A stretch of DNA of 64,000 nucleotides from JAUIIK01 sp963709995 (GCA_963709995.1 CAVPYN010000011.1:186001-250000); one strand, 5' to 3'. Numbered from the stretch's first letter, positions 28,942 to 38,924 are shown. Notes: generated from the sequence alone by a model not told the origin. Numbers and translations are program-made.

Positions 28942-30617
28942 TGCCAATCGATCCGGTTACTCTGGCGGTCATCCAGAACGGCCTATCCCAGGTCTGCTCT
29001 GAGATGGACCTCGTTCACGAAAAGACATCATTCTCGCCGGTCATCTCGGAGTCGTTCGACCGCTCGAACGGCATCTACGCGCCCTCGACCGGGGAGATGA
29101 TCGCTCAGGGAGAGTTGGGCCTGCCGATCTTCATCGGGGTCATGCAGTTCACCACCCAGGCGGTCATCGAGCGGCGACAGGACCTGGAACCGGGAGACGT
29201 TATCCTGGTCAACGACCCCTATCTTGGCGGCACCCATCTGATGGACGTCAAGATGGTGCGTCCCTTCTACTATCAGGACGAACTGTGGTGCTATCTGTCG
29301 AACACCGGCCACTGGCCCGACACCGGGGGCATCGTTCCCGGCGGCTTCACCAGCACAGCGACCGAGATCCAGCAGGAGGGACTGCGGCTACCCCCAGTGA
29401 AGCTCTACCGGCGTGGCGAGCTGGACCAGGACATCCTCGATATTGTGCTCCACAATATCCGCGTCCCAGAGGAGAGGATCGGCGACATCAAAGCCCAGGT
29501 CGGCGCGTTGAGCGTTGGAGCCCGGCGATTGACCGCGCTCCTCGACCGCTACGGCTCCGGCACCGTACTGACGGCGATAGTCGAACTGAAGGCCCGCTCC
29601 GCGCGACAGATGAGAGCGCACATCGAGACGGTGCCCGACGGCGTCTATGAATTCTCCAGCTACATGGATAGCGACGGCGTTGTAAATGAATTGCTGGAGA
29701 TCAGGCTGAAAATGACCGTCGATGGCGGCGACATCCACTTCGATTTCAGCGAGAGTAGCCCACCCTCGCTCGGACCGGTCAATTCGGTCTGGGCGACGAC
29801 GCAATCTTCGGTTTATGTCGCGCTGAAGCACATCTTCCCCGATGTCCCGATCAACGCCGGCTGCTTCGAGCCCCTTCATATCAAGCCACCACACGGCACG
29901 TTCCTCTACGCAGAGTACCCGCGTCCGGTAGCAGCCTGCGCCGCCGAAGTCGCGCAACGGATCATGGAAACCGTCTTCGGCGCGATGGGGCAGTCGATCC
30001 CGGATCGAATGTTCGCCGCCCCGGCCGGCACCAGCGGCAACTACGCCCTCGGCGGCTACGACCCGAAGCACGAGCGGCCCTACGTCATGTACTTCTTCAG
30101 CGGCGGTGGCTACGGCGGCTGGTGGGAGACCGATGGCCTGACCAATGGCTGCTCGACGGTCGGCATCTCGAAGACCCAGCCGATCGAAGTTCTGGAGCAG
30201 CACTACCCGATCCTCTTCGAGGAGTACGCCCTGCGCGAAGGCTCGGCCGGCGCCGGCAAACATCGCGGCGGTTTTGGCGTCAGCTACAGGACTCGCCTCC
30301 TGCGCGGCGAGGGCACGGCTTCCTTCCTGATGGAGCATGGCCGCACCAGTCCCCACGGCCTCGACGGCGGCCAGCCCGGCGCGCTGAACGAGATCCAGAT
30401 CCGCCAGTCCGGCACGGTGTCTGAACCCGCCCACACCTCCAAAGGCGAAGGCTATCGTCTCCAACCCGGCGACTGGGTCCAGGTCCGCACCCCCGGCGGC
30501 GGCGGCTACGGCCCACCCCGCGACCGCGACCCCGCCCTCATCGCCCGCGACTTCCGACGCGGCTACTTCACCCGCGACCAGCTGGAACAGGACTACCCGA
30601 CCACGCCCGACGAATAG
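28941..30617 (+). CDS. hyuB: Hydantoinase/oxoprolinase subunit B
   Basis: An intact 558-residue HyuB/oxoprolinase-B subunit that pairs with HyuA for ATP-dependent ring opening of hydantoins, oxoproline or related lactams. Family marks are VIQNGLSQVCSEMDLVHEKT near the start, GDVILVNDPYLGGTHLMDVK, ILVNDPY, LDFSESSPPSLGPVN-like text around 265 and the glycine-rich SAGAGKHRGGFGVSYR. The end RTPGGGGYGPPRDRDPALI is the usual C-terminus. The ATG overlaps the cupin stop (TGATG), indicating coupled translation. Confidence 0.93.
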   Translation: MPIDPVTLAVIQNGLSQVCSEMDLVHEKTSFSPVISESFDRSNGIYAPSTGEMIAQGELGLPIFIGVMQFTTQAVIERRQDLEPGDVILVNDPYLGGTHLMDVKMVRPFYYQDELWCYLSNTGHWPDTGGIVPGGFTSTATEIQQEGLRLPPVKLYRRGELDQDILDIVLHNIRVPEERIGDIKAQVGALSVGARRLTALLDRYGSGTVLTAIVELKARSARQMRAHIETVPDGVYEFSSYMDSDGVVNELLEIRLKMTVDGGDIHFDFSESSPPSLGPVNSVWATTQSSVYVALKHIFPDVPINAGCFEPLHIKPPHGTFLYAEYPRPVAACAAEVAQRIMETVFGAMGQSIPDRMFAAPAGTSGNYALGGYDPKHERPYVMYFFSGGGYGGWWETDGLTNGCSTVGISKTQPIEVLEQHYPILFEEYALREGSAGAGKHRGGFGVSYRTRLLRGEGTASFLMEHGRTSPHGLDGGQPGALNEIQIRQSGTVSEPAHTSKGEGYRLQPGDWVQVRTPGGGGYGPPRDRDPALIARDFRRGYFTRDQLEQDYPTTPDE

Positions 30618-30953
30618 TTATCGATTGGCTGAATCCAACCGATCGTCGGGCCTCCAACCCACCTCCAGACTACGCACGCGTACCCCTTGTGTCATCCTGA
30701 ACGAAGGCTCCGCGAAGTGAAGGATCTAGCCGACGTGTCGCGAAGTGACGATGCAACTCAGAACCAACACACCGTCACAGTCCACTCGCCCCGGCAAATG
30801 ACCATCCCGCTCGTAGATCCCTCGGTTCCCAATACCTCGCCTCGGGATGCCAACTTTGGTGGGCCTGAGTGGCCTCTGAACACCCGTCCACGCGACAGCC
30901 TGTAAACTTCTCCCGTACCCGACAGCCTCCAGAAGTGATAGGTCCTCAAACCA
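30618..30953. other. Intergenic region with a dispersed-repeat-like segment
   Basis: No gene is supported in these 336 bases. Positions 30690-30728 (TGTCATCCTGAACGAAGG ... GAAGTGAAGGATCT) resemble the common intergenic repeat of the form GTCATCCTGA...GAAGGATCT seen in many GC-rich genomes. The remainder shows nothing I can name. Confidence 0.5.
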
Positions 30954-31205
30954 ATGCATCGCACCCGCATCACCCGCACAAACGGCTCGCTCTCGATCGA
31001 AATCCCCGAAGATGTCGCTTTGCGGTTGAAACTCTCAGAAGGGGAAACAATCGACCTTGACGACTCTCAGGGCGACGATGCGCTGATATTCTGGCGCACA
31101 ACTCGCAATGATGAGACCAGCAAGGTCACGCCAGACCGCGCCGACCGCATCGAAGCAATCATCGAGCGCAGACGAGCGATGCTGGAATCCCTTGCCCAGC
31201 GTTGA
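30954..31205 (+). CDS. AbrB-type antitoxin
   Basis: An 83-residue protein whose first half (ITRTNGSLSIEIPEDVALRLKLSEGETIDL) fits the SpoVT/AbrB swapped-hairpin DNA-binding fold used by MazE- and Phd-like antitoxins. The C-terminal half is charged and helical (RADRIEAIIERRRAMLESLA), a typical toxin-wrapping tail. It directly precedes and overlaps a Doc-type toxin gene, which defines its role. It probably represses its own operon, as such antitoxins do. Confidence 0.75.
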   Translation: MHRTRITRTNGSLSIEIPEDVALRLKLSEGETIDLDDSQGDDALIFWRTTRNDETSKVTPDRADRIEAIIERRRAMLESLAQR

Positions 31206-31605
31206 GTACCCGACCATTGATGAAGTCCTGCTCATCCACCAGCGAGTGATCGAAGAAACAGGTGGAAGTCAGGGTGTGCGCAGTATGGATCTACTGGACT
31301 CGGCGGTGAACCGGCCACGCGCCGGATTCGGTGACGAGGAGTTCTACCCAGATCTCTTCAGCAAGGTCGCCGCGCTCTTCGAATCGACTATCCTCAACCA
31401 TCCATTCGTCGACGGAAACAAGCGCACAGCAACCGTCACGGCTGAGTTCTTCCTGGAGATAGACGGCCATACTCTCTCTGCTTCGGACAAGTCCTTCGAA
31501 GACTTCGCCGTCCACGTTGCCGAAAGTCGACCGACGCTCGAAGAGATCGAAGTGTGGGTGCGCCAAAACACCGAACAAAATGGAAGAAGCAAAGCTCCAA
31601 ATTGA
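31192..31605 (+). CDS. doc: Doc-type Fic toxin
   Basis: A 137-residue Fic-fold protein of the Doc branch. The motif H70-PFVDGNKR (HxFxxxNKR) and the opening YPTIDEVLLIHQRVIEETGG match Doc, which phosphorylates elongation factor Tu and halts translation; a matching antitoxin is immediately upstream. The TTG at 31192 is the best start, overlapping the end of the antitoxin gene by 14 bases. LDSAVNRPRAGFGDEEFYPDL is the usual Doc second segment. All expected active-site residues are in place, so the toxin appears functional. Confidence 0.88.
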   Translation: MPSVEYPTIDEVLLIHQRVIEETGGSQGVRSMDLLDSAVNRPRAGFGDEEFYPDLFSKVAALFESTILNHPFVDGNKRTATVTAEFFLEIDGHTLSASDKSFEDFAVHVAESRPTLEEIEVWVRQNTEQNGRSKAPN

Positions 31606-32132
31606 ACACACCATCAGTTGCCGACGCAGTCCCAATCGGAAGCGAACCAATGCCAGCGGTACCCGGCTGCTACGTTCTGTTCGTGAGACCACAAGCAGTT
31701 TCAGATTTAGTCATGGACATTTCCTTTGACAGTGGCGTCCTCTATGTAGGTAAGGCTGAGACAAGCATCGAAAAGAGGGTTCACGGATCACACCTTCTAT
31801 CCGGGAGATCAGGAAGCTCAACGCTGCGTCGATCTCTCGGAGCGCTCTTGAGAAACCAACTTCGCTTGATTCCTCAAGCTCGCAGTGCCAACCCGGAAGA
31901 CACGAGGCGATTCCGGAACTACAAATTCGACGATGTCGGAGAGCAGCGCCTTTCCGAGTGGATTTCGTGCAATGTCCTCGTCGCACCAGTGCCCTCGGCG
32001 ACACCATTAGCAACCGAGAACGAATTGATTTCAGCACTACAACCGCCTCTATGCCTGAACAAGTGGAGGAATCCTTGGAAGAAACAAATCTCGGAACTCC
32101 GAAAGCGATGTCGAATTCTTGCTGAAGAATAG
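31602..32132 (+). CDS. GIY-YIG nuclease-like protein
   Basis: A protein of ~176 residues with a GIY-YIG-like core: GCYVLFV (first strand, Tyr 24), VLYVGKAE (second strand, Tyr 48), an Arg at 59 in SIEKRVH and, later, a Glu (TENELI) and Asn (LCLNKW) in the positions of the metal-binding Glu and closing Asn. The family contains homing, repair and restriction nucleases. The start is uncertain: TTG 31602 overlaps the doc stop, while ATG 31650 begins just before the domain. Base use is less GC-rich than the surroundings. Placed after a toxin-antitoxin pair, a defence or mobile-element role is plausible but unproven. Confidence 0.6.
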   Translation: MNTPSVADAVPIGSEPMPAVPGCYVLFVRPQAVSDLVMDISFDSGVLYVGKAETSIEKRVHGSHLLSGRSGSSTLRRSLGALLRNQLRLIPQARSANPEDTRRFRNYKFDDVGEQRLSEWISCNVLVAPVPSATPLATENELISALQPPLCLNKWRNPWKKQISELRKRCRILAEE

Positions 32133-32143
32133 GATGATGTGGC

Positions 32144-32893
32144 GTGAACATTGACTGGTCAGACGCTCGGGCAGAAGATATCAATCAACGTGCTGCTGTC
32201 ACGTTCACTTGGCCCTATCCGGATGAGTCCAATACTGATTCCGCATCTGCGTTTGTCAACTTAGTCCAGCAAGCTTGTGACGAGCATCTCTCCGGGGTAG
32301 TGCCTATTACCTATGCCGTATCGAGTTATGAGGTGGGTCCTGCGGCAAGTGGTCTTTTCGTTTCATTCTTGTGCACAATCGTTCGAGATATTCGACCGTA
32401 TTTGGATGATGCCGCGAACCAAGTTGCGCTCTCTGCCGCCGCGCGCGCTGTTTACAGGCTAACCCGCAGAATGGTTACGGATCGCCGACCGTACCCTCCC
32501 GACTGGGCAAACAACCACCCTGTGAGTCCTGATGACTTTCGGCCGGTGTTCTCGGAGCCAATGATTGTCGGGCTTTGCTATTCCCATTTCACAGACAACT
32601 ACTCGGACAATACTCGCATCACGATTGACAGCGTTTGCAGGTCGCCGTATCCGGAGTTCATGTCTGCGAGTCACCCCGGCGGTGGAGAGAGGTACACAAT
32701 TCGGATTTGGACTGGGCAGACAAGCTACATTTACTCTGTGGATGGCAAAGGCGAGGCGTTGGATCACCTCAAGATACGTGGTCGATTGATGGAAGCACTC
32801 CGGATTCCCAACTGGTTTGATGCGCCGGAATTCAACGCGCCTGCACCAAGTGAACGAGCCTTCTTCGAACAAAGTAAGTTCAGCGTCGATTAG
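32144..32893 (+). CDS. Hypothetical protein beside the GIY-YIG gene
   Basis: A 249-residue protein I cannot assign. It starts with GTG eleven bases after the GIY-YIG stop and is likely in the same operon. Visible features: an acidic N-terminus, a helix-rich centre (SALSAAARAVYRLTRRMV-like text), a Tyr/Ser-rich strand region (CYSHFTDNYSDNTRITIDSV), and GERYTIRIWTGQTSYIYSVD near the end. There is no signal peptide or membrane helix. Its base composition is AT-richer than its flanks, consistent with recent acquisition. Confidence 0.5.
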   Translation: MNIDWSDARAEDINQRAAVTFTWPYPDESNTDSASAFVNLVQQACDEHLSGVVPITYAVSSYEVGPAASGLFVSFLCTIVRDIRPYLDDAANQVALSAAARAVYRLTRRMVTDRRPYPPDWANNHPVSPDDFRPVFSEPMIVGLCYSHFTDNYSDNTRITIDSVCRSPYPEFMSASHPGGGERYTIRIWTGQTSYIYSVDGKGEALDHLKIRGRLMEALRIPNWFDAPEFNAPAPSERAFFEQSKFSVD

Positions 32894-32963
32894 GAGACCT
32901 CCCAGAGGTCGATCATGGACTATAGAACCACCGTGGGCCAGTAAGGTAGCGATTCAGCCACGA

Positions 32964-33843
32964 TCAAGTACTTTCTCTTCCTGCTTGGCCGGAAATTGCC
33001 GCAGCAAGTACAGAGCGAAGAATGCGGTTTGGGTGGGTGTAGATGTTGAACCCATCAGCGCGAGTGAAGCCGATGAGGGTGATGCCGAAGGTGTCGGCGA
33101 GTTCGACGGCGAGGCTGGAGGGCGCGCCGACGGCGCAGACGATCGGGATGCGGGCGACGAGGGACTTCTGGAGGAGCTCGAAGCTGGCGCGGCCACTCAA
33201 CAAGCACGATGTGGTCTTCCAGAACAGAATTGCCGGCGGTGACCTGCTCGCCGATGACTTTGTCGAGGGCGTTGTGGCGGCCGACGTCTTCGCGGAGGCT
33301 GAGGAGGTTGCCGTCGCGGTCGAAGAGTCCGGCGGCATGCAGCCCACCGGTCTGCTCGAAGACGGCCTGAGCGTCGCGGAGGGTCTCGGGCAGCGATTTG
33401 ATCACCTCGGCGTCGACGGTGAAGCCGGGGAGGATGACATCGCAACCAACGATCTCCAGCGCCTCTAGCGCCGCCTTGCCGCAGACACCGCAGCTCGACG
33501 TCGTGTAGAAGTGACGGTCGAGGCGCGACATGTCGAAGGGCACGCCGGGCATCAGGCTGAGCGAGACGATGTTGAAGTTCTGCTGCTCGTTGGCGTCCAG
33601 GCAGTAGGCGACCTCGACGAAGTCTTGACGCCTCTTGATGATGCCCTCGCCGAAAAGAAAGCCGACGGCCAGCTCGAAATCGTCGCCGGGGGTGCGCATC
33701 GTGACAGCGATCGGCTTCTCGACCCTCTCGCCATGCTCCCAGTAAGCCAGGCGAATTTCGAGCGGCTCCTCGGCAGCCAGCCGGTCCTCGTCTTCCTGCC
33801 AGTCGTCGCCGCTGACCCGGATGATGCCACCTTCAACGCGCAC
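32964..33843 (-). CDS. fdhD: FdhD, formate dehydrogenase sulfurtransferase, one frame break
   Basis: The accessory protein that passes sulfur from a cysteine desulfurase to the bis-MGD cofactor of formate dehydrogenase. The two-cysteine loop SSCGVCGK (persulfide carrier) is present, with LREDVGRHNALDKVIGE and AVGFLFGEGII. After DHIVLV the frame changes near 33205; in the new frame RASFELLQKSLVARIPIVCA and GFTRADGFNIYTHPNRI give the normal C-terminus. The GTG at 33843 follows the Fe-S subunit gene. It is the last gene of the formate dehydrogenase operon, the usual place for fdhD. Confidence 0.9.
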
Positions 33844-33853
33844 GGAGCGCTGC

Positions 33854-34847
33854 TCAGGAGGGCTTCACCGGCTCCCTCGCTGGCTCCGTTGGCGCGCTCG
33901 TCGACGTTCTGGACGAACTGCCAGCCGAAACGCCCCTTGATACAGAGATTGCCGACGGTGACATCGTGATCCATCGGCGAGGTCACCTTAACGATGCGGT
34001 TGTCCTGGACGTGCAGATCAAGGGTGCAACCGACACCGCAATAGGGGCAGATCGTGCTCGTCTGTGTCTGCTCACTCTCGTCCCAGGTTCCGGCCTGCAC
34101 GCATGTCCCACTCGCTCTTGAACATCAGACGCACCGGTCGGGCAGACGGCGATGCAGTTGCCGCAGTAGACACAGGCGGAATCCGGCAGCGGAGCGGTGA
34201 ACTCGGTCGCGATGCGAGCATCGAAACCGCGCCCGGCGACGCCGATGGCAAAGGTATTCTGGTGGTCGGTGCCACAACCCTGGACGCACTTGTAACAGAG
34301 GATGCAACTGACTGTAGTCACGGACGTAGAGATCGTTGTCGATCTTCGGAGGCTGCTGGACCGTCGCCGCATAGCCTACCTCGGTCGAGTGGTGGTGGCC
34401 GGTGTGGGCGTCGTCGCGGTCGTGACCGTTCGCCGGCGCTGGCGGGCCGAAGCGAGTCCGGGTTGGCGTCGTACTCACCGACATAGCCGCGCACGCGATC
34501 GGCGCGTAGGAGAGATCGACCGACGACGCCAGCAGCTCCATGACCAGCTTGCGGCTGTGACGCACGCGCTCGGTGCCGGTCCGAACGACCATCCCGTGCT
34601 CGGCGTTGCGCGCGCAGGCCGGGACGAGCGTGCGCGAGCCTTCGAGCTCGACGACGCAGACGCGGCAGGCATTGACCGGTGTCAGCGTCTCGCCGTAGCA
34701 GAGCGTCGGCGTCTCGATCCCGACCTTGTCGCAGGCGTCCATGATCGTCGCGCCTTCGGGCACGCTGACCGGCTGGCCGTCAACCGTCAACTCGACGGTG
34801 CGGTTCGTGTGGAGCGTGAGCTTGTGGACTATCGATCCTACTGTCAT
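33854..34847 (-). CDS. Formate dehydrogenase Fe-S subunit (NuoG N-terminus plus Fe4S4 domain), frame breaks
   Basis: A Fe-S protein of ~330 residues in the intended frame. In order: a plant-type [2Fe-2S] domain (CYGETLTPVNACRVCVVEL ... LVPAC), the NuoG His-Cys3 region, a His/Asp-rich linker, a two-cluster ferredoxin (CILCYKCVQGCGTD and CVYCGNCIAVCPTGA), then the Molybdop_Fe4S4 unit CPYCGVGCTLDL ... GNLCIKGRFG. In most enzymes this is the N-terminal half of the catalytic chain; here it is a separate gene whose ATG overlaps the NuoEF-like stop (ATGA). Frame breaks near 34480, 34330, 34130 and 34090 interrupt it, and the exact stop (~33854) is inferred. It should wire electrons from the active site to the NuoEF-like subunit. 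Confidence 0.75.
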
Positions 34848-36743
34848 GTTGTCGCACTTCTACTACGAAAGAGATGGAGTTTCTGAATTGCGGACTGCAC
34901 CGCTATCGGCGCGGTATGGCCGAGCCCGCAGATCGAGGCATCTTTCATCACCTGGGCGAGCTCGTCGATCAACCGTGATCTCGTCTTCGACCGAGCCAAG
35001 CGTCTCGCCGGCAACCAGCCGCTGGAGCGCTTCCTGCTGGCGCACCGTGCCGACCCGGCAGGGCACACACTGGCCGCAGGACTCGTCGCGGAAGAACGCG
35101 GCGATCCGTAGAATGATATCAGTCATATCAACCGTAGTCGTCGAAGGGCATGATGACGGCGGATCCGAGCGCAGCTCCAGCGGCCCGTGTGCCTTCGAAT
35201 GTCAGCTCCATGTCAAGCTCGTCCGGCGTCACGAAGCTGCTGGCCGCGCCACCAAGGAGCACGGCCCGAAGTTGGCGTCCTTCCGCCACGCCACCCGCCG
35301 CGTCGAGCACTTCGCGCAGCGTCACACCGAAGGGGAACTCGTAGATGCCGGGCCGCTGAATGCTCCCGGACAGGCAGAAGAGCTTGGTGCCGGTGGAGCC
35401 CTCGGTGCCGATGCGGGCGTAGGCCGGGCCACCATCGAGGACGATCCTCGGCAGGTTCATCAGCGTCTCGACGTTGTTGACCATTGTCGGCTTGCCGAAG
35501 AGGCCAACGACCGTTGGGAACGGCGGTTTGGCCCGTGGCTCACCTCGATAGCCTTCGAGCGAATTGAAGAGCGACGGTCTCTTCGCCGCAAATGTACGCC
35601 CCGGCCCCACGCCGGATCTCGATATCGAAGCTGTACCCTTCGCCCATCATGTTCTCGCCGAGGAAACCCCGGCGTCTTGCGGCGTCAATCGCCTGCTGCA
35701 TCCGGGCCGTAGCGCCAGCGGGTACTCGCCGCGAACATAGATGAAGCCCTTTTCGCAGCCAGCGGCGTAACCCGCAATCGTCATCGACTCGATCAGGGCA
35801 AAGGGATCACCTTCCATGAGGACGCGATCCTTGAAGGTGCCCGGCTCGGATTCGTCGGCGTTGCAGATCAGATAGTGTGGGCGGGCAGCCGCGCGCGCGA
35901 CATCGCCAAGCTTGCGTCCCATCGGGAATGCCGCGCCGCCACGACCGACGATCTTCGAGTCGTTGACTTCACGAATGACCGCGTCGGGGCCGATGTCGAA
36001 GGCGCGTCGCAAGGCTTCGTAGCCGCCAGCTCGCTCGATAGGCATCGAGGTTCTCCGGATCGACCCGGCCAACCCGCCGCAGCAGGTAGAGTTCGCGTCC
36101 GGATCGAGCGTCTGCGGGGCGTAGGGAGAGCCCTCCCCATCGCCAGCGAATCGCGTGCTTCGCCAACGTTCTCACCCGCCATCGACGCCAGAACGGAATC
36201 GAGGTCGGTTGGCGCAAGCGCCTGTCTCGTTCGTCAGTTCCAGCCCGCTGAATCAACACGGCCGGGGCGCGCTCGCAAAGCCCAAGACAGGGACTGCGAT
36301 GCCAGGTCATCTGGCCCTCGCTGGAACCTTCCGGGCCAAGCCGGGCCTCTAGCTGCTGGCAGAGCTTGCAACCCGCCATTCAACCGGCAGGCGATGTCGT
36401 CACAGACGTGGGCGACGACGGGAGGCTGTTCCTCAAGCGAGAAGAGCGCGTAGAAGCTTGCGACGCCAAAGGCATCAGCAGGCGGCACATCGAGCCGCTG
36501 GCAGACATAGTTCAACCCACCAGGCGAGATGTAGCCGGTCGCGTCACGGATCGCGTGCAGAGCGCGGGCAAGAGCTGATGACGATTGCTCGAACGCATGG
36601 CCACCATGCGACGCATGGGTATCCAGGCTCAGGCGACGCTCGCCAGCGCCCCGCCAGGCCGACTCGGGCGGTCCAAGCAGGTCATCAATTGCCAGCCGTT
36701 CGGCGTCGCTGGGCGTCGCATTTTGAATCAGCCGTAGATCCAC
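34844..36743 (-). CDS. Formate dehydrogenase NAD-binding subunit (NuoE-NuoF-like), frame breaks
   Basis: A diaphorase-like protein, probably a NuoE-NuoF fusion of ~630 residues. The N-terminal NuoE part has ALHAIRDATGYISPGGLNYV, FGVASFYALFSLEEQP and the [2Fe-2S] ligands CDDIACRLNGG and CLGLCERAPAV. The NuoF part has GGAAFPMGRKLGDV, CNADESEPGTFKDR (FMN site), NSLEGYRGEPRAKPPFP, TMVNNVETLMNLP and the cluster motif CGQCVPCRVGT. It begins 16 bases inside the end of the catalytic gene. Breaks lie near 36370, 36220, 36060, 35700, 35590, 35130 and 35000. It would pass electrons to NAD+. Two separate subunits hidden by breaks cannot be excluded. Confidence 0.78.
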
Positions 36744-38683
36744 TTAGCTTCTCCCCCGCCTGCCGCGGCCACAACCTCCCGTGGCGCGTGAACCGCAATC
36801 TTCTCGATCCGAACCGCCGCGGCCTTGAACTCGGCGGTGCCTGATTTTGGATCAACCGCATTGATCGTGAGCAAATTGGTCGCGACATCATCCGGGAAGT
36901 GGAAGGTCATGAAGGCCAGGCCGGGACGGAGAATCGTGTCATAACGTGCCTTTACTTCAACCTCGCCGCGCCGCGAGACTACCCGCACCAGTTCACCATC
37001 CGCGATGCCGAGCAGCCTACCTTCTTCCGGATGAATGTCGATCGTCTCTTCCCTGCGCAGCGGCGACGAATAGCCGCCGGTCTGGACACCGGTGTTGAAG
37101 GATTCAAGCCGCCGCCCCGTCGTCAGGCGGATCGGGTACTCCTCGCTGAGCGATTCGACCGGCGGCGCATGCTCCACGGCGCTGAACGGCGCAAGCTCAC
37201 CCTGCGGGAGATCTTCCCAGAGCCGCCCATGAAGGAACGGGCTGTCCGGACCATCCTCGGTCGGACAGGGCCAGTGAAGTCCGTTGTCAGCTTCGAGGCG
37301 CTTGTAGCTCATTCCGCCGTGCCAGTCCGAGAGGCTGCGCAATTCGTCCCAGGTTTCTTCAGGCGTCGGGTCTTCCCAGTTTACGCCCATGCGTTTCGCC
37401 ATCTGCGCCAGAATCCAGATATCGTCCCGAGCCTCGCCGGGCGGTTCGACCGCCTTGCGGACGAGTTGCACGCGACGCTCGGAGCTGGTCACCGTGCCAT
37501 CCGACTCGCACCAGGAAGCTGTCGCCGGAAAGACCACATCGGCGATCTGGGCTGTCTTCGTCAGGAAGATGTCCTGAACAACCAGACACTCCAGACTCTC
37601 GAGCAGGTGCATCGCGTGCTCCATGTCGGCTTCGGACTGAGCCGGATTTTCGCCGATGACGTAGAGGGCGTTGAGCTTGCCATCCTCCATCGCCTCGAAC
37701 ATCTCGCTGAGATGCCAGCCTGTTTTCGCGGGTATGTTCGTCCCGTAGACTTTCTCGAAGCGGGCGCGGTGCGCGTCATCTTCGACATCAACGCCCCCGG
37801 GGAGCTTGTTCGGGAGCGCGCCCATGTCGCCGCCACCCTGGACGTTGTTCTGACCACGCAACGGGCAGAGGCCCGAGCCCCATCGGCCAACATGGCCGGT
37901 GAGCAGCGCGAGGTTGATCAGCGCCAGGACATTGTCGACGGCGTTATGGTGTTCGGTGATCCCCAACGTCCAGCAAAGTTGCGCCCGGTCCGCGCGGGCG
38001 TAAGCATGGGCAAGTTCCCGAATCGCCCCGGCAGGCACTCCAGTCTCTTTCTCGGCGTACTCCAGGGTGTACGACTCAACGCAGGCTTTGTACGCCTCGA
38101 AATTCAGCGTCGATCGTTCGATGAACTCACGGTTCTCCAACCCCGCCGCGATGATCTCACGTCCGACTGCGTTGGCGAGTGCGATGTCGGAACCGACATC
38201 CAGCCCCAGCCAGCCGTCGGCCCACTGCGCCGAGCTGGTGCGCCGGGGGTCGACTACGTAAAGCTTCGCCCCGTTGCGGATGCCCTTGAGGACGTGGAGG
38301 AAGTAGATCGGGTGAGTCTCCCGGGCATTCGAGCCCCAGAGAATGATCACATCGGTCTCCTCGACCTCGCGATATGAGCTTGTGCCGCCACCCGCGCCAA
38401 ATACTGTCGTCAGACCGACGACGCTTGGCGCGTGTCAGGTGCGGTTACAGGAATCGATATTGTTGCTACCGATGACCTGCCGGGCAAACTTCTGCGCCAG
38501 ATAATTGACCTCGTTGGTCGCTTTGGAGCACGAGAAGAGACCGAACGTCTCCGGCCCATGCTCGTCGACAGCAGCCCGGAAGCCATTGGCGGCGCGGTCG
38601 AGCGCTTCATCCCAGGTCGCTTCACGGAGCGCGCCATTCTCGCGAACCATCGGCGTCGTCAGTCGGGTGTATTGCTTCGGCAT
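36728..38683 (-). CDS. fdhF: Formate dehydrogenase catalytic subunit, selenocysteine-containing
   Basis: The Mo/W-bis-MGD catalytic subunit of 651 residues, with UGA at 38437-38435 read as Sec83. The context NNIDSCNRT-U-HAPSVVGL aligns with the Sec/Cys metal ligand and following His of formate dehydrogenases. The frame is continuous after UGA: VDPRRTSSAQWADGW, CPLRGQNNVQGGGDMGALP, the late PIRLTTGRRLESFNTG and a complete dinucleotide-binding domain. The ATG at 38683 follows AAGGAGAT. It starts MPKQYTRLTTPMVRENG, lacking the usual N-terminal Fe4S4 domain, which is encoded by the third gene of the operon. A SECIS hairpin begins two bases after UGA. Confidence 0.9.
38393..38437 (-). promoter_or_regulatory. 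Bacterial SECIS element of the formate dehydrogenase gene
   Basis: On the minus strand, two bases after the UGA (38437-38435), CGCGCCAA (38432-38425) pairs with TTGGCGCG (38400-38393). An upper stem GTCGTC/GACGAC (38422-38417 and 38411-38406) closes a five-base loop GGUCU, with small internal loops between. The loop with G-U at its head and its spacing from UGA are what SelB needs; the loop sequence resembles that of the E. coli fdhF element. Confidence 0.88.
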
Positions 38684-38924
38684 CGGATCTCCTTCCGGCT
38701 AAGGGCGACGCTGGCGATCAAGTTCCGGGAAAGAGTATTTATGCCAGCATATCCTGCCTGGTTCCTCAGACCTGAGGATAGCGCGACCGGGGTTGAGGGG
38801 CAACTTCCAGAGGCGCTGAGAATGAACGAGCGGATCAGACCCGCGACCATTCGAGAGTCCGATCCGCTTGAGATCGGAGCCTCAACGGCGTCCCCCGGTT
38901 CCAGCGCGCAACCTTCAGACGTCG

